64,000 nucleotides of DNA from Sphingomonas sp. CFBP 8760 (GCF_014841615.1 NZ_JACYUG010000004.1:62001-126000), one strand, 5' to 3'. Positions 33,102 to 42,537 are shown, numbered from the stretch's first letter. The notes: generated from the sequence alone by a model not told the origin. Numbers and translations: made by a program.

Positions 33102-33861
33102 TCCGACGTCGCTGGCGCTGGCGGCGGCGGCGGGGCTGGTCGGCGGCGCGATGAACGCGCTGGCGGGGGGCGGCACCTTCGCGACGATGCCCGCGCTGCT
33201 GGCGCTGGGCACGCCCGCCAACATCGCCAACGCGACCTCCAATCTGGCGCTGATGCCGGGGGCGGCGGCGAGTGCGTGGAGTTTCCGCGACGAACTGGCG
33301 CCGGTCGGCGGCGTGCCGGTGCGGTTGCTGGCGGCGATCACCTTCGCGGCGGCGCTGGTCGGCAGCGCGCTGCTGGCGTGGACGCCGGGGGCGGCGTTCG
33401 ACCGGATCGTGCCGTGGCTGTTGCTGGTGGCGACGCTGGCGATCGTGTTCGGGCCGCGTGTGGCGGTGTGGCTGCGTCAACGGGTGACGATCGGGCCGCG
33501 TATGCTGGTCGCGGCGCAGGCGGTGCTGGGCGTCTATGGTGGCTATTTCGGGGGCGGCATCGGCATGATGATGACCGCGACCTATGGCCTGCTGGCGGGC
33601 ACCAGCCCGCGGACGATGTTCGCACCGCGCACGCTGATGCTGGCGACCGCCAATTTCGCCGCGGCGATCGTGTTCGTCATCGCCGGGCTGGTGCGGTGGG
33701 AAGCGTGCCTGCCGATGCTGGCGGGCGGCATCGTCGGTGGCTGGCTGGGGGCGATGGTGGGCAAGCGGTTGTCGCCCGGGCTGGTGCGCGGCTGGACGAT
33801 CCTGGTCACCGCGACCACGACGCTGGTCTTCTTCCACCGTGCCTATGGCGGCCTTCTATAG
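33094..33861 (+). CDS. TauE/SafE family membrane exporter
   Basis: 255 residues from a TTG start inside the end of rlmN. The N-terminal repeat begins [20 protein letters not shown] and the second half has [19 protein letters not shown] and [19 protein letters not shown], the duplicated TauE/SafE pattern with eight membrane helices. Family members carry sulfite, sulfonates or other organic anions across the inner membrane; nearby genes do not identify the substrate. The TTG is the only start that keeps the first helix whole, and the overlap with rlmN suggests cotranscription. Confidence 0.82.
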   Translation: MLDPTSLALAAAAGLVGGAMNALAGGGTFATMPALLALGTPANIANATSNLALMPGAAASAWSFRDELAPVGGVPVRLLAAITFAAALVGSALLAWTPGAAFDRIVPWLLLVATLAIVFGPRVAVWLRQRVTIGPRMLVAAQAVLGVYGGYFGGGIGMMMTATYGLLAGTSPRTMFAPRTLMLATANFAAAIVFVIAGLVRWEACLPMLAGGIVGGWLGAMVGKRLSPGLVRGWTILVTATTTLVFFHRAYGGLL

Positions 33862-33941
33862 TCTTGCCCGGTCCCGATGAAGTCCGTAGCGTCAATGACA
33901 TAAGCGGAAATAAACCGCCGGGATGACAGGAGAGCGATGGG

Positions 33942-34502
33942 ATGCGGGTGAACCATGCGTTGCGAACCGGATCGCTGCCGCCGCGGCGCGGCCGGCGGTC
34001 GCTGCCGGTGGTCGTGATACTGGGCGGCGCACTGGCCGCGCTGGTCACCTATTGGCATCAGGGCCCGACCGAAGCGCCCGCCACCAGCGACGGCGTGGTC
34101 GTCGTGGCGGGCGATGCACCGGCGGCGGCGTTGCCCGCGACCCATGTCGGGCTGGAACTGCGCAGCGTGTTCGTCGGCGGGTCCCCCGCCGCCTCCTCCG
34201 CGACGATCGCGGCGGGCGGGCAGCCGGCGGCGACCTGGCGGATCGGGCAGCAGGTGGCCCCCGGCGTAACGCTGGCCGCGGTGCTGGACGATCATGTCGT
34301 GCTGGTCGAGAACGGCGTGTCGAGCGACCTGTACCTAGCCGGCGGCGCACGCACCGTGGCGAACCCGGCGCGGCAGGGGCTGGACCCGGAACCGACCCGC
34401 CCCTCGGGCGAATTGAGCGCGGAGGAACTGATCGCGCGCACCACCGCCGCCGGGGCGGTAGCGGTCCGCAGGACGCCCGAAGAGGAAGCGGCGGGGCGAT
34501 GA
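33942..34502 (+). CDS. Orphan type II secretion protein GspC-like
   Basis: 186 residues. A cytoplasmic basic lead (RTGSLPPRRGRRSLP) precedes one membrane helix (VVVILGGALAALVTYW), then a periplasmic part with LELRSVFVGGSPAASSATIA, WRIGQQVAPGVTLAAVLDDH and VVLVENGVSSDLYL. This is the homology region of GspC/PilP-type inner-membrane proteins that bind the secretin. The GspC PDZ domain is missing; the tail is acidic and Ala-rich instead. No other gsp gene is in the window, so it may serve a secretion system encoded elsewhere. Confidence 0.65.
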   Translation: MRVNHALRTGSLPPRRGRRSLPVVVILGGALAALVTYWHQGPTEAPATSDGVVVVAGDAPAAALPATHVGLELRSVFVGGSPAASSATIAAGGQPAATWRIGQQVAPGVTLAAVLDDHVVLVENGVSSDLYLAGGARTVANPARQGLDPEPTRPSGELSAEELIARTTAAGAVAVRRTPEEEAAGR

Positions 34503-34510
34503 CGCAGGAT

Positions 34511-34539
34511 CGCTCCCCTCCCCACCGGGAAGGGGAGCG
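34511..34539. terminator. Hairpin between convergent genes
   Basis: CGCTCCCCT (34511-34519) pairs perfectly with AGGGGAGCG (34531-34539) around an 11-nt loop. It lies between the convergent ends of the GspC-like gene and the PEP-CTERM gene and could end both transcripts, although no T-run follows on either strand. Confidence 0.5.
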
Positions 34540-34545
34540 ACGCGA

Positions 34546-35196
34546 TCAGCCGAACGAAACCCGTACCGACCGGGTGCGCGCCGACCGGCGGCGCATCGCC
34601 GCGCCGACCAGCCCGAAGCCCGCGATCATCAGCGCCCAGCTCGCCGGTTCGGGGACCACGGCGGCGTAGGCGAGCGTGCCGTTGAACGCCCGTGGCGACG
34701 ACGCCTCGCCGAACACCCCGGTCACGCCGTAGCCGACCCGAACCGCCAGCGCGTCGTCCGCCGCCAGCACATCGCCCACCGCACCCGTGCTGGTGGTGTA
34801 CTGGACCGAAAACGCCCCGGCATCGGTGACGTAGAAACCATAGGTCGCGCCGCCGGCCAGTTCGATATCGGCGATGTCGAGCAAGGTCGCCACTCCCGGC
34901 CCGGCGGTGGTCAGCGCGGCGAAACTGCCCAGCAGCGTCCACGCCGAGGGGGTGTTCACGGCATCGCCGATGCCGCCGGCGCGATAATAGACGCTGTAGT
35001 CGAACGTGCCGGCATCGGCGTTGATGCCGATCCCCTGCAGCGACAGCGGGCCGCCCAGCACCGATACGTCGAACATCACGCCGTCGTTGAAATTGTCCGC
35101 ATCGAACGCGGTGGTGAGCGTCGCCGCCGATGCCGGCGCGGCGAGGGCAAGGCCGGCGAGCAGGCCGAGCGTCGTCAGGCCCCTGAACTGGGTCAT
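34546..35196 (-). CDS. PEPxxWA-CTERM sorting domain protein
   Basis: 216 residues from ATG 35196. A signal peptide (MTQFRGLTTLGLLAGLALAA ending ASA) starts a beta-rich, Gly/Asp/Thr-rich exported body (FDADNFNDGVMFDVSV, AGGATYGFYVTDAG). The C-terminus has VPEPASWALMIAGFGLVGAA plus MRRR: a PEPxxWA motif, membrane helix and basic tail, the substrate signal for exosortase-type sorting in sphingomonads. The fold of the body resembles the short extracellular beta-sandwiches common to this class. It is 86 bp downstream of the rhamnogalacturonan lyase gene on the same strand. Confidence 0.85.
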   Translation of the reverse strand: MTQFRGLTTLGLLAGLALAAPASAATLTTAFDADNFNDGVMFDVSVLGGPLSLQGIGINADAGTFDYSVYYRAGGIGDAVNTPSAWTLLGSFAALTTAGPGVATLLDIADIELAGGATYGFYVTDAGAFSVQYTTSTGAVGDVLAADDALAVRVGYGVTGVFGEASSPRAFNGTLAYAAVVPEPASWALMIAGFGLVGAAMRRRSARTRSVRVSFG

Positions 35197-35282
35197 CGCA
35201 TGTCTCCCGAATATCCGGCCATGGTGCCGGTGGTGATAATGAAGCGGCGCGCCCATCGCCGGGCGCGCCGGATCGCGTCCGC

Positions 35283-37154
35283 TCAGCGGGCGGTGGTCTC
35301 GCCGAGATAGAAGCCGGTGTGGGTCGGCTGGTTGTAGGCGGTGTTCTGCCACGCGACGCTGTTGCGATAGACCGGGTCATGCATCAGCGTGACCAGCCGG
35401 GTGTCGGTGGCATAGGGCGTGGCGTAGATGCGCAGCGACTGGTTGTCGGCGGCGGCCATCACCACCTCCTCGCGCCAGTCGCCCAGGATGTCGGCGGCCA
35501 GGGCCGGCGTCGCCTTGGTGCCGTTGGCCGAGACGGTACCGGTCATGGTCAGCACGGTCTTCGTGGTGCCGCTCGTCCAGTCCCATTTGCTGATGACGTT
35601 GCCGTCGAGCAATTCGCGCAGGCGATCGCCGTCCCACCAGATCGCGAAGTTGGTCGGGCCGGGCTTGGCGGGGCTGATGACGGTGCCGCCGGCGGTCATC
35701 AGGCCAAGATGACGCCCCGACCAGTTCTCCTCGCCGACATAGCGCGGATCGATATCGGCGGAGAGGCCGCGACCATTGTCGCGGTTGCCCGGCACGGACC
35801 ACAGCACCTGCCCGGTGCGGGCGTCCGTCATCGTCGCGGCGATGCCGCCATTGCCGTTGAAGTCCTCATGCACCCCGAACCGTTCCAGCCCCGGCCGGTT
35901 CGGATCGAGATCGCCGACATGCAGGGCGTCGCCATGCCCGACCTTGAGGTTGTTGATCTTCGTCGACCACATCGGGGTGCCGTCGTCGTTGATCGCCATC
36001 GATCCGTAGATCACCTCGTCGCGGCCGTCATTGTCGACATCGGCGATCGACAGGTTGTGGTTGCCCTGCCCGGCATAGTCGGTGGTGTTCTGCGCGGCGG
36101 AATCGAAGAACCAGCGCTGGGTCAGCTGGCCGTTCCGGAAATCGAACGCGGCGATCGTGGAGCGGGTGTAATAGCCGCGCCCCATGATGATGCTGGGGCG
36201 CGATCCGTCGAGATAGGCGACGCCCGCCAGGAACCGGTCGACCCGGTTGCCGTAATCGTCGCCCCAGATCGTCCGGATCTGAGCCGGCGTCGGGTTTTCG
36301 GTGTTGGGATGGCGGCCGGGCACGTATTTGATCGTGCTGAGCGCGCGACCGGTGGTGCCCTGGAACACAGTCAGGAATTCGGGGCCGCGCAGGATATAGC
36401 CACCGGCGTTGCGATGGTCGGCGGCGGCATCGCCGATCACGCGGCCCTCGCCGTCGGTGGTACCGTCGGCGGTCTTCATCACCACCTCGGCGCGGCCGTC
36501 ACCGTCGAAATCCTGCACCATGAACTGCGTGTAGTGCGCGCCGGCCCGGATGTTGCGGCCCAGATTGATCCGCCACAGCCGCCGGCCGTCAAGGGTATAG
36601 GCATCCAGGATCACCGGCCCGGTGACGCCGCTCTGCGAATTGTCCTTGGAGTTGGTCGGGTCCCACTTCAGCACGATCTCGTACCGGCCGTCGCCATCCA
36701 GATCACCGACGCTGGCGTCGTTGGCGGTGTAGGTGAAGGTGCTGCCGTCCGGGTTGGTGCCGGCGGCGGGTTGCTGGATCGGGACGTTGCCATAGCCCGC
36801 CTGCCAGACGCGGGCGGAGAAGGCGCGATCCTGTTCGCGGCCGTTCACCACGACCTTGATCGCATAGGTGGCGGCGGCGGTACCGGTCGTGTCGCGGTAA
36901 TTGGTCGCGCCGGTCAGCGGCGCGGCGTTCAGCTTCACCCCGTCGCGATAGAGATTGAACCCGACCGTCGTGGCATCGGTCGCCAGCAATCGCCAGCTCA
37001 CCAGATTGCCGCCGTCGATCGCAGGCACCGCGACCACACCGCGATCGAGCCGTTCGATCTGCCGGGCACCCGTGGCGGGTACGGCGGCCAGGGCGCCGCT
37101 CATCGCCACGATCGATACGCACGCACCGATCCTCCAGAGACGTTTATTCGTCAT
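35283..37154 (-). CDS. Rhamnogalacturonan lyase, polysaccharide lyase family 11
   Basis: 623 residues from ATG 37154; GAGAGG lies 6 nt before it, better than the ATG at 37160. A signal peptide is followed by a fibronectin-like N-terminal domain (DGGNLVSWRLLATD, FNLYRDG) and an eight-bladed propeller with repeated calcium-type DxDxDG loops (GDLDGDGRYE, QDFDGDGRAE, ADVDNDGRDE, EDFNGNGG). This is PL11, which cleaves the rhamnogalacturonan I backbone of pectin by beta-elimination. WDPTNSKDN and GNHNLSIADV match the family. Secreted location suggests the cell grows on plant material; no other pectin genes are near. Confidence 0.9.
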   Translation of the reverse strand: MTNKRLWRIGACVSIVAMSGALAAVPATGARQIERLDRGVVAVPAIDGGNLVSWRLLATDATTVGFNLYRDGVKLNAAPLTGATNYRDTTGTAAATYAIKVVVNGREQDRAFSARVWQAGYGNVPIQQPAAGTNPDGSTFTYTANDASVGDLDGDGRYEIVLKWDPTNSKDNSQSGVTGPVILDAYTLDGRRLWRINLGRNIRAGAHYTQFMVQDFDGDGRAEVVMKTADGTTDGEGRVIGDAAADHRNAGGYILRGPEFLTVFQGTTGRALSTIKYVPGRHPNTENPTPAQIRTIWGDDYGNRVDRFLAGVAYLDGSRPSIIMGRGYYTRSTIAAFDFRNGQLTQRWFFDSAAQNTTDYAGQGNHNLSIADVDNDGRDEVIYGSMAINDDGTPMWSTKINNLKVGHGDALHVGDLDPNRPGLERFGVHEDFNGNGGIAATMTDARTGQVLWSVPGNRDNGRGLSADIDPRYVGEENWSGRHLGLMTAGGTVISPAKPGPTNFAIWWDGDRLRELLDGNVISKWDWTSGTTKTVLTMTGTVSANGTKATPALAADILGDWREEVVMAAADNQSLRIYATPYATDTRLVTLMHDPVYRNSVAWQNTAYNQPTHTGFYLGETTAR

Positions 37155-37187
37155 GCTCATCCTCTCCCGGTCGTCGCCTCGTGGCAT

Positions 37188-37426
37188 GGCGCCCGGGCAA
37201 CGGTCTCAGCCGGCGGTGCGGGATGTCCGCCTCGCTCGACCGGATGATGACGCATGGTTAACGCGTGTTCAAGAAGTGAATTATGCTTTCACATCGTGGA
37301 TTAGGATGATCTCGACACTGCAATCGAATGCTGGCGAATAACGCGAAATGATTGAAACGCCGAAATATTGTTTCCAGCTCGCCGGTAAATGCGAATCAGT
37401 GGACGACCGGTGTGCCCGGATGCCGC
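37188..37426. other. AT-richer intergenic region upstream of the lyase gene
   Basis: This 239-bp gap between the PL11 lyase start and the end of the flavin reductase gene is clearly richer in A+T than the rest of the window, most of all from 37255 to 37375 (TTAACGCGTGTTCAAG, GAATTATGC and similar). It must hold the lyase promoter on the reverse strand. I see no gene and no clear operator. Confidence 0.5.
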
Positions 37427-38038
37427 TCAATCCGGTCGGTGAATTTTGAACAGCGCATCCTCGCGCGTTTCGAAATAGTCGGCGGGGCCGCCGCCACGGC
37501 TGATCGGGCGGGCGCGGGCGGTCTGGTAGATGCCGTCTTCCAGCATCGCGGTGTCGATATGGATACCCACCGCCTCACCCATCACCAGCCACTGGTCGAG
37601 CGCGCGGGCCTCCTTCGTTTCCAGCCGGATCAACTGGGTCAGCTTGCATTCGAACGCCACCGGGCTGGCCGCGACGCGCGGCGGCGCGACGAGGCGGGAA
37701 GGGGCGGTCTCCACCGCCGCCAGTACGAATTCGTCCTGATCGGTGGTCGCCGAACTGGCGTTCACCGCCTCCGCCTGCGACCGGGTCGCGAGGTTCCAGA
37801 CGAACTCGCCGGTCGCCTCGACATTGGCGACCGAATCCTTCCAGCCGGTCGAGGCGAAGCCGATCAGCGGCGGGCGATACCCGAACAGGTTGAAGAAGCT
37901 GTACGGCGCCAGATTGCGCTGCCCCGACGCCGACACGGTCGAAATCCACCCGATCGGGCGCGGTGCGACGATCGCGTTCAGGGGATCGTGCGGCAGGCGG
38001 TGGCCCGCGGCGGGTTCGTAGAAATGCCATTCGGTCAT
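37427..38038 (-). CDS. Flavin reductase family protein
   Basis: 203 residues. The split-barrel FMN-binding domain shows LNAIVAPRPIGWISTVSASG, NLAPYSFFNLFGYRPPLIGF and FVWNLATRSQAEAVNASS, the pattern of the flavin reductase-like/HpaC-related family. Such proteins bind FMN and either supply reduced flavin to a monooxygenase or act as NADH:flavin reductases. The APRPIG variant belongs to the larger, less studied branch. No monooxygenase is adjacent. It diverges from the cytochrome b gene across 26 bp. Confidence 0.85.
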   Translation of the reverse strand: MTEWHFYEPAAGHRLPHDPLNAIVAPRPIGWISTVSASGQRNLAPYSFFNLFGYRPPLIGFASTGWKDSVANVEATGEFVWNLATRSQAEAVNASSATTDQDEFVLAAVETAPSRLVAPPRVAASPVAFECKLTQLIRLETKEARALDQWLVMGEAVGIHIDTAMLEDGIYQTARARPISRGGGPADYFETREDALFKIHRPD

Positions 38039-38064
38039 GGCGGCTTAACTGCTAGAGCGGAGAA

Positions 38065-38820
38065 ATGGATACAAGTCCCGTCCCGGCCGATCCGCCTGTC
38101 GCCGGCACCCTTGCCGACGAACCCGTTCCGCCGGGCACCGCGATCCGCCGCCACGGGGTGGGCACGCGGCTGTGGCACTGGGTCAACGCGGTCGCGGTGA
38201 TCGTGCTGCTCGGCTCCGGCCTCGGCATCTCCAATGCGCATCCCCGGTTGTACTGGGGGCGGTACGGCGCGAACTTCGATCCGGCATGGCTGGAACTGCC
38301 GCGCTTTCCCGCGTGGATCACGATTCCCGCCAGCTACAACCTCGCCATCTCGCGCCGCTGGCACCTGTTCTTCGCGCTGGTGCTCGGGTTCGGGCTGCTC
38401 GGCTACATGATCTGGGGCATCGCCAACCGTCATTTCCGGCGCGACCTGACGCTGCGCCGTCGCGAACTGGGGCCCGCGCATCTGTGGGCGGACGTGCGCG
38501 CGCACTGGAACTTCCGGTTCCACGATCCGGCGCGGCCGCGCGACTACAACGTCTTCCAGAAGCTGTCCTATATCGGCATCCTGTTCGTGCTGCTGCCGCT
38601 GGCGATCCTGACCGGGATCGCGCTGTCGCCGGGGATGAACGCGGGCTGGCCGTGGGTGCTGGACGTGCTGGGCGGGCGGCAATCGGCGCGGTCGATCCAT
38701 TTCGTGGCGGCGACCGCGATCGGGCTGTTCACCATCGTTCACCTCGTCCTCGTGATCCTGGCGGGGGCGGGCAACGAGATGCGCTCGATGGTCACCGGCT
38801 GGTGGCGGGTGCCGGAATGA
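38065..38820 (+). CDS. Cytochrome b561-type membrane protein, electron partner of the sulfite-oxidase-like gene
   Basis: 251 residues. Four membrane helices with histidines typical of the Ni-hydrogenase cytochrome b/b561 group: GVGTRLWHWVNAVAVIVLLG, RRWHLFFALVLGFGLL, YIGILFVLLPLAILTGIA and SIHFVAATAIGLFTIVHLVL. It would bind two b haems and pass electrons between the quinone pool and the molybdenum protein encoded next. Its stop overlaps that start (ATGA). This is not the MsrQ fold usually paired with MsrP. A Pro-rich cytoplasmic lead precedes helix 1. Confidence 0.82.
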   Translation: MDTSPVPADPPVAGTLADEPVPPGTAIRRHGVGTRLWHWVNAVAVIVLLGSGLGISNAHPRLYWGRYGANFDPAWLELPRFPAWITIPASYNLAISRRWHLFFALVLGFGLLGYMIWGIANRHFRRDLTLRRRELGPAHLWADVRAHWNFRFHDPARPRDYNVFQKLSYIGILFVLLPLAILTGIALSPGMNAGWPWVLDVLGGRQSARSIHFVAATAIGLFTIVHLVLVILAGAGNEMRSMVTGWWRVPE

Positions 38821-39560
38821 TCGCGCGGCGTTCCCTGCTGACCGGCGGCGCGGGCCTGCTGCTCGCCGGATGCGACCGGATCGTGCAGATCCCGGCGGCG
38901 CGGAAAATCCTGTTCGCGGGCGAGGAGATGCAGCGTGGCCTGCAACGCGCGCTGGTCGACCGGGCCGCGCTGGCGCCCGAATACACCGCGGCGCAGATGT
39001 CGCCGGTGTTCCGGTCGAACGGCACGCGCGATCCCGGCACGCCCGAATATGGCGCGATGGTCGCCAACCGGTTCGCCGACTGGCGGCTGGGGGTCGGCGG
39101 GCTGGTGGCGACGCCGCTGTCGCTGTCGCTGGCGGATCTGCGCGCGCTGCCCAATCGCCGCCAGATCACCCGGCACGACTGCGTGGAGGGATGGAGCGCG
39201 ATCGGGCAGTGGACCGGGCCGATGCTGGGCAATGTGCTGAAGGCGGCGGGGGTGAGCGAGCGGGCGCGCTACATCGTCTTCACCTGCGCCGACCGGTACG
39301 GCGGCCAGCCCTATTACGAATCGATCGACCTGATCGATGCCTTCCATCCGCAGACGATCCTGGCGTGGGCGCTGAACGGCCGCCCGCTCGATGTGGCGCA
39401 CGGGGCGCCGGTGCGGCTGCGCGTCGAGCGGCAGCTTGGCTACAAGCACGCCAAATACCTGATGCGGATTGATGCCGTCGCCAGCCTGACCGGGATCGGC
39501 AAGGGGAAAGGCGGATATTGGGAGGACAATGTCGACTACGATTGGTATGCAGGCATCTGA
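38817..39560 (+). CDS. Molybdopterin-dependent oxidoreductase, sulfite oxidase-like
   Basis: 247 residues from ATG 38817. The start RRSLLTGGAGLLLAGC is a twin-arginine-like signal ending in a lipobox Cys, so the protein is probably a membrane-tethered periplasmic lipoprotein. DCVEGWSAIGQWTGPML carries the Cys that ligates molybdenum in the sulfite oxidase fold, and GYKHAKYLMRI is the conserved cofactor-binding end. It resembles the YedY/MsrP branch, which reduces methionine sulfoxide in the periplasm, but with a b561 partner in place of MsrQ the substrate is open. Confidence 0.85.
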   Translation: MIARRSLLTGGAGLLLAGCDRIVQIPAARKILFAGEEMQRGLQRALVDRAALAPEYTAAQMSPVFRSNGTRDPGTPEYGAMVANRFADWRLGVGGLVATPLSLSLADLRALPNRRQITRHDCVEGWSAIGQWTGPMLGNVLKAAGVSERARYIVFTCADRYGGQPYYESIDLIDAFHPQTILAWALNGRPLDVAHGAPVRLRVERQLGYKHAKYLMRIDAVASLTGIGKGKGGYWEDNVDYDWYAGI

Positions 39561-39607
39561 TATACATCAAGGAAAGGGGCGGTCCGCGCCCCTAGCACCG
39601 ATATCGC

Positions 39608-40834
39608 ATGGCATTGATCGATCGTTTTCTCGCCGCCCAGGTCAAGTGCGGGCAGCTCGTCGTAACCCATGCCGACGGCATGGTCCGGACCTTCGGCACC
39701 CCCGATCCGGCGTTGCCGGACGTGGCGATCCGCTTCACCGATCGCGGTACGGCGAACCGCATCGTCCGCCATCCCGCACTGGGCGCGGCGGAGGCGTTCA
39801 TGGACGGGCGGCTGGTGATCGACCGGGGCGATATCCGCGATCTCGTCAACCTGCTGAAGGGCAACAGCCCGTGGGAACGCGGCGGCAGCCTGCGCCCGAC
39901 GCTGCCGATCCGGATGTTCGGGGCGGTCGCGCACCGGCTCGACCGGGTCAACATGGCCCGCCGCTCGAAACGCAACGTCGCGCATCACTACGACCTGTCG
40001 GACCGGCTCTACGACCTGTTTCTCGACGCCGACCGACAATATAGCTGCGCCTATTTCACCGATCCCGGCAACACGCTGGAACGCGCGCAGGCCGACAAGA
40101 AGGCGCACATCGCCGCCAAGCTGCTGCTGCGCCCGGGGATGCGCGTGCTCGACATCGGCTGCGGCTGGGGCGGGCTGGCGCTGTATCTCCATGCCAAGAC
40201 GGGGGCGGAGGTGCTGGGCGTCACCCTGTCGGAGGAACAGCTGAAGGTCGCGCGTCGCCGCGCCGAGGAGGCGGGCGTCGCGGACAAGGTGCGGTTCGAG
40301 TTGATCGACTATCGCAGCCTGGGCGGCAATTTCGACCGGATCGTGTCGGTCGGCATGTTCGAGCATGTCGGCCCGGCGCATTACGGCACGTTCTTCCGCC
40401 AATGCCGCGATCTGCTGGTCGATGACGGGGTGATGCTGCTCCACACGATCGGGCGGATGGGCGGGCCGGGGGTGACCGACACCTTCACGACGAAGTACAT
40501 CTTCCCCGGCGGCTATAACCCGGCCCTGTCGGAGATCGTGCGCGGTTATGAGGGGACGAAGCTGATCCCCACCGATATCGAGGTGCTGCGCCTGCATTAC
40601 GCGATGACGATCGACCATTGGTACGACCGCACCGTGGCGGCGAGGGACCAGATCGTCGCGCTGTACGACGAGCGCTTCTATCGCCTGTGGACCTTCTACC
40701 TCGCCGGTGCGGCGGCGGCGTTCCGCACCGGCGGGATGGTCAACTATCAGGTGCAGTTGAGCAAGAGCCGCACCGCCGTGCCGCTGACCCGCGATTATAT
40801 GGGCGAGGCGGAACGGGCGCTGCGGCGCGACTGA
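39608..40834 (+). CDS. cfa: Cyclopropane-fatty-acyl-phospholipid synthase family methyltransferase
   Basis: 408 residues. An N-terminal lipid-binding domain (AFMDGRLVIDRGDIRDLVNL) is followed by the SAM methyltransferase domain: VAHHYDLSDRLYDLFLD, YSCAYFTDPGNTLERAQADK, VLDIGCGWGGLALYLH (SAM motif I) and SVGMFEHVGPAHYG. These are the hallmarks of CFA synthase, which adds a methylene across double bonds of membrane lipids. Relatives that make methyl-branched lipids share the pattern. It converges with the EF-hand gene with only 3 bp between stops. Confidence 0.9.
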   Translation: MALIDRFLAAQVKCGQLVVTHADGMVRTFGTPDPALPDVAIRFTDRGTANRIVRHPALGAAEAFMDGRLVIDRGDIRDLVNLLKGNSPWERGGSLRPTLPIRMFGAVAHRLDRVNMARRSKRNVAHHYDLSDRLYDLFLDADRQYSCAYFTDPGNTLERAQADKKAHIAAKLLLRPGMRVLDIGCGWGGLALYLHAKTGAEVLGVTLSEEQLKVARRRAEEAGVADKVRFELIDYRSLGGNFDRIVSVGMFEHVGPAHYGTFFRQCRDLLVDDGVMLLHTIGRMGGPGVTDTFTTKYIFPGGYNPALSEIVRGYEGTKLIPTDIEVLRLHYAMTIDHWYDRTVAARDQIVALYDERFYRLWTFYLAGAAAAFRTGGMVNYQVQLSKSRTAVPLTRDYMGEAERALRRD

Positions 40835-40837
40835 CCG

Positions 40838-41200
40838 TTACCGGCCGCCCTTCGCCGCCGGGCCGGCGGCCCCGGCCTTCTGGGTCGCCTCGTACCGGTC
40901 GAACGTCCTGCTCAGCAGCGCCTGCGCCTCCGCCTTGGTCGCCTTGCCGTCCTTGTTCGCGTCGGCGCTGGTGAACCACAGGTCGGTCAGGCGCTTGGCG
41001 CGGACGGGATCGATCTTCTTCGGGCCGGCTGCCATCCGTCCGATTCGGGCCTGCACCTCGGCGCGGGTCAGCGCGCCGTCCTTGTTGGTGTCCGACGCGG
41101 TGAATTCCGCGTCGAACTTCGCGGCGGCGGAGGCGCGCGTGTCCTGCGCGGCGGCGGGTACGGCAAGCGTGGCGGCAAGCAGGCAGGCAAGGATACGCAT
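40838..41200 (-). CDS. Secreted EF-hand protein
   Basis: 120 residues with a signal peptide ([19 protein letters not shown]). Two EF-hand calcium loops are present: [12 protein letters not shown] (about 37-48) and [12 protein letters not shown] (about 79-90). The pattern matches the small periplasmic EF-hand proteins common in sphingomonads. They likely bind calcium; a role as buffer or sensor is unknown. The tail is Ala/Gly/Lys-rich. The reverse-strand gene lies between cfa and argG. Confidence 0.85.
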   Translation of the reverse strand: MRILACLLAATLAVPAAAQDTRASAAAKFDAEFTASDTNKDGALTRAEVQARIGRMAAGPKKIDPVRAKRLTDLWFTSADANKDGKATKAEAQALLSRTFDRYEATQKAGAAGPAAKGGR

Positions 41201-41313
41201 CGGGAATCTCTCCGGGAAAAGGCCGCCGCCGGATAGCGGCGACGGGCTGCACCGCGACTGAACGCACGTTTGTGCTGTTGCGCCCCGCGCGCAGCTTCCC
41301 TAGGGGCGCGGAC

Positions 41314-42537
41314 ATGACCGACAAGCCCGCCATCAACAAGGTCGTCCTCGCCTATTCGGGCGGGCTCGACACCAGCGTCATCCTGAAATGGCTCCAGCAG
41401 CATTATGGCTGCGAGGTGGTGACCTTCACCGCCGATCTGGGGCAGGGCGAGGAACTGGAACCCGCCCGCGCCAAGGCGGAGCTGATGGGCGTCCGCCCCG
41501 AGAACATCTTCATCGACGACCTGCGCGAGGAATTCGTCGCCGATTACGTCTTCCCGATGATGCGCGCCAACGCGCTGTACGAGGGGACGTACCTGCTCGG
41601 CACCTCGATCGCGCGGCCGCTGATCGCCAAGCGCCAGATCGAGATCGCCAAGCAGGTCGGCGCCGACGCGGTCAGCCATGGCGCGACCGGCAAGGGCAAC
41701 GATCAGGTCCGGTTCGAACTGGGCTATTACGCGCTGTCGCCCGACATCAAGGTGATCGCGCCGTGGCGCGAATGGGACCTGACCAGCCGCACGAAGCTGA
41801 TCGAATTCGCCGAGGCGCACCAGATTCCGGTCAGCAAGGACAAGCGCGGCGAAGCGCCGTTCTCGACCGACGCGAACCTGCTCCACACCTCGTCCGAAGG
41901 CAAGGTGCTGGAAGACCCGTGGGACGAGGTGCCCGAATATGTCTATTCGCGCACGGTGAACCCCGAGGATGCGCCCGACGTGCCCGAGACGATCACGATC
42001 AATTTCGAGCGGGGCGACGGCGTCGCGCTGAACGGCGAGGGGATGAGCCCGGCGACCCTGCTCGCCAGGCTGAACGACCTGGGCCGCGCGCACGGCATCG
42101 GCCGGCTCGATCTGGTCGAGAACCGCTTCGTCGGCATGAAGAGCCGCGGTATGTACGAGACGCCGGGCGGCACCATCTATGCGATGGCGCACCGGGGTAT
42201 CGAGCAGATCACGCTCGATCGCGGCGCCGCGCACCTGAAGGATGAACTGGCGCCGCGTTATGCCGAGCTGGTCTATAACGGCTTCTGGTTCTCGCCCGAG
42301 CGCGAGATGCTGCAGGCCGCCGTCAACTACAGCCAGGAAAAGGTCACCGGCACCGTCCGGCTGAAGCTGTACAAGGGATCGTGCATCGTCACCGGCCGCC
42401 GCTCGCCCCATTCGCTGTACAGCGAGAAGGTCGTGACGTTCGAGGACGATCAGGGCGCCTATGACCAGCGCGACGCGGCCGGCTTCATCAAGCTGAACGC
42501 GCTGCGGCTGCGCCTGCTCGGCCGGCGCGACCGCTGA
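41314..42537 (+). CDS. argG: Argininosuccinate synthase
   Basis: 407 residues from ATG 41314 ([20 protein letters not shown]). The N-type ATP pyrophosphatase loop [10 protein letters not shown] is intact, as are [14 protein letters not shown] and [13 protein letters not shown], which bind citrulline and aspartate. It joins citrulline and aspartate with ATP in arginine synthesis. The length is normal for the family. It is not near other arg genes, which is usual in alphaproteobacteria. A GC-rich hairpin follows at 42554. Confidence 0.95.
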   Translation: MTDKPAINKVVLAYSGGLDTSVILKWLQQHYGCEVVTFTADLGQGEELEPARAKAELMGVRPENIFIDDLREEFVADYVFPMMRANALYEGTYLLGTSIARPLIAKRQIEIAKQVGADAVSHGATGKGNDQVRFELGYYALSPDIKVIAPWREWDLTSRTKLIEFAEAHQIPVSKDKRGEAPFSTDANLLHTSSEGKVLEDPWDEVPEYVYSRTVNPEDAPDVPETITINFERGDGVALNGEGMSPATLLARLNDLGRAHGIGRLDLVENRFVGMKSRGMYETPGGTIYAMAHRGIEQITLDRGAAHLKDELAPRYAELVYNGFWFSPEREMLQAAVNYSQEKVTGTVRLKLYKGSCIVTGRRSPHSLYSEKVVTFEDDQGAYDQRDAAGFIKLNALRLRLLGRRDR

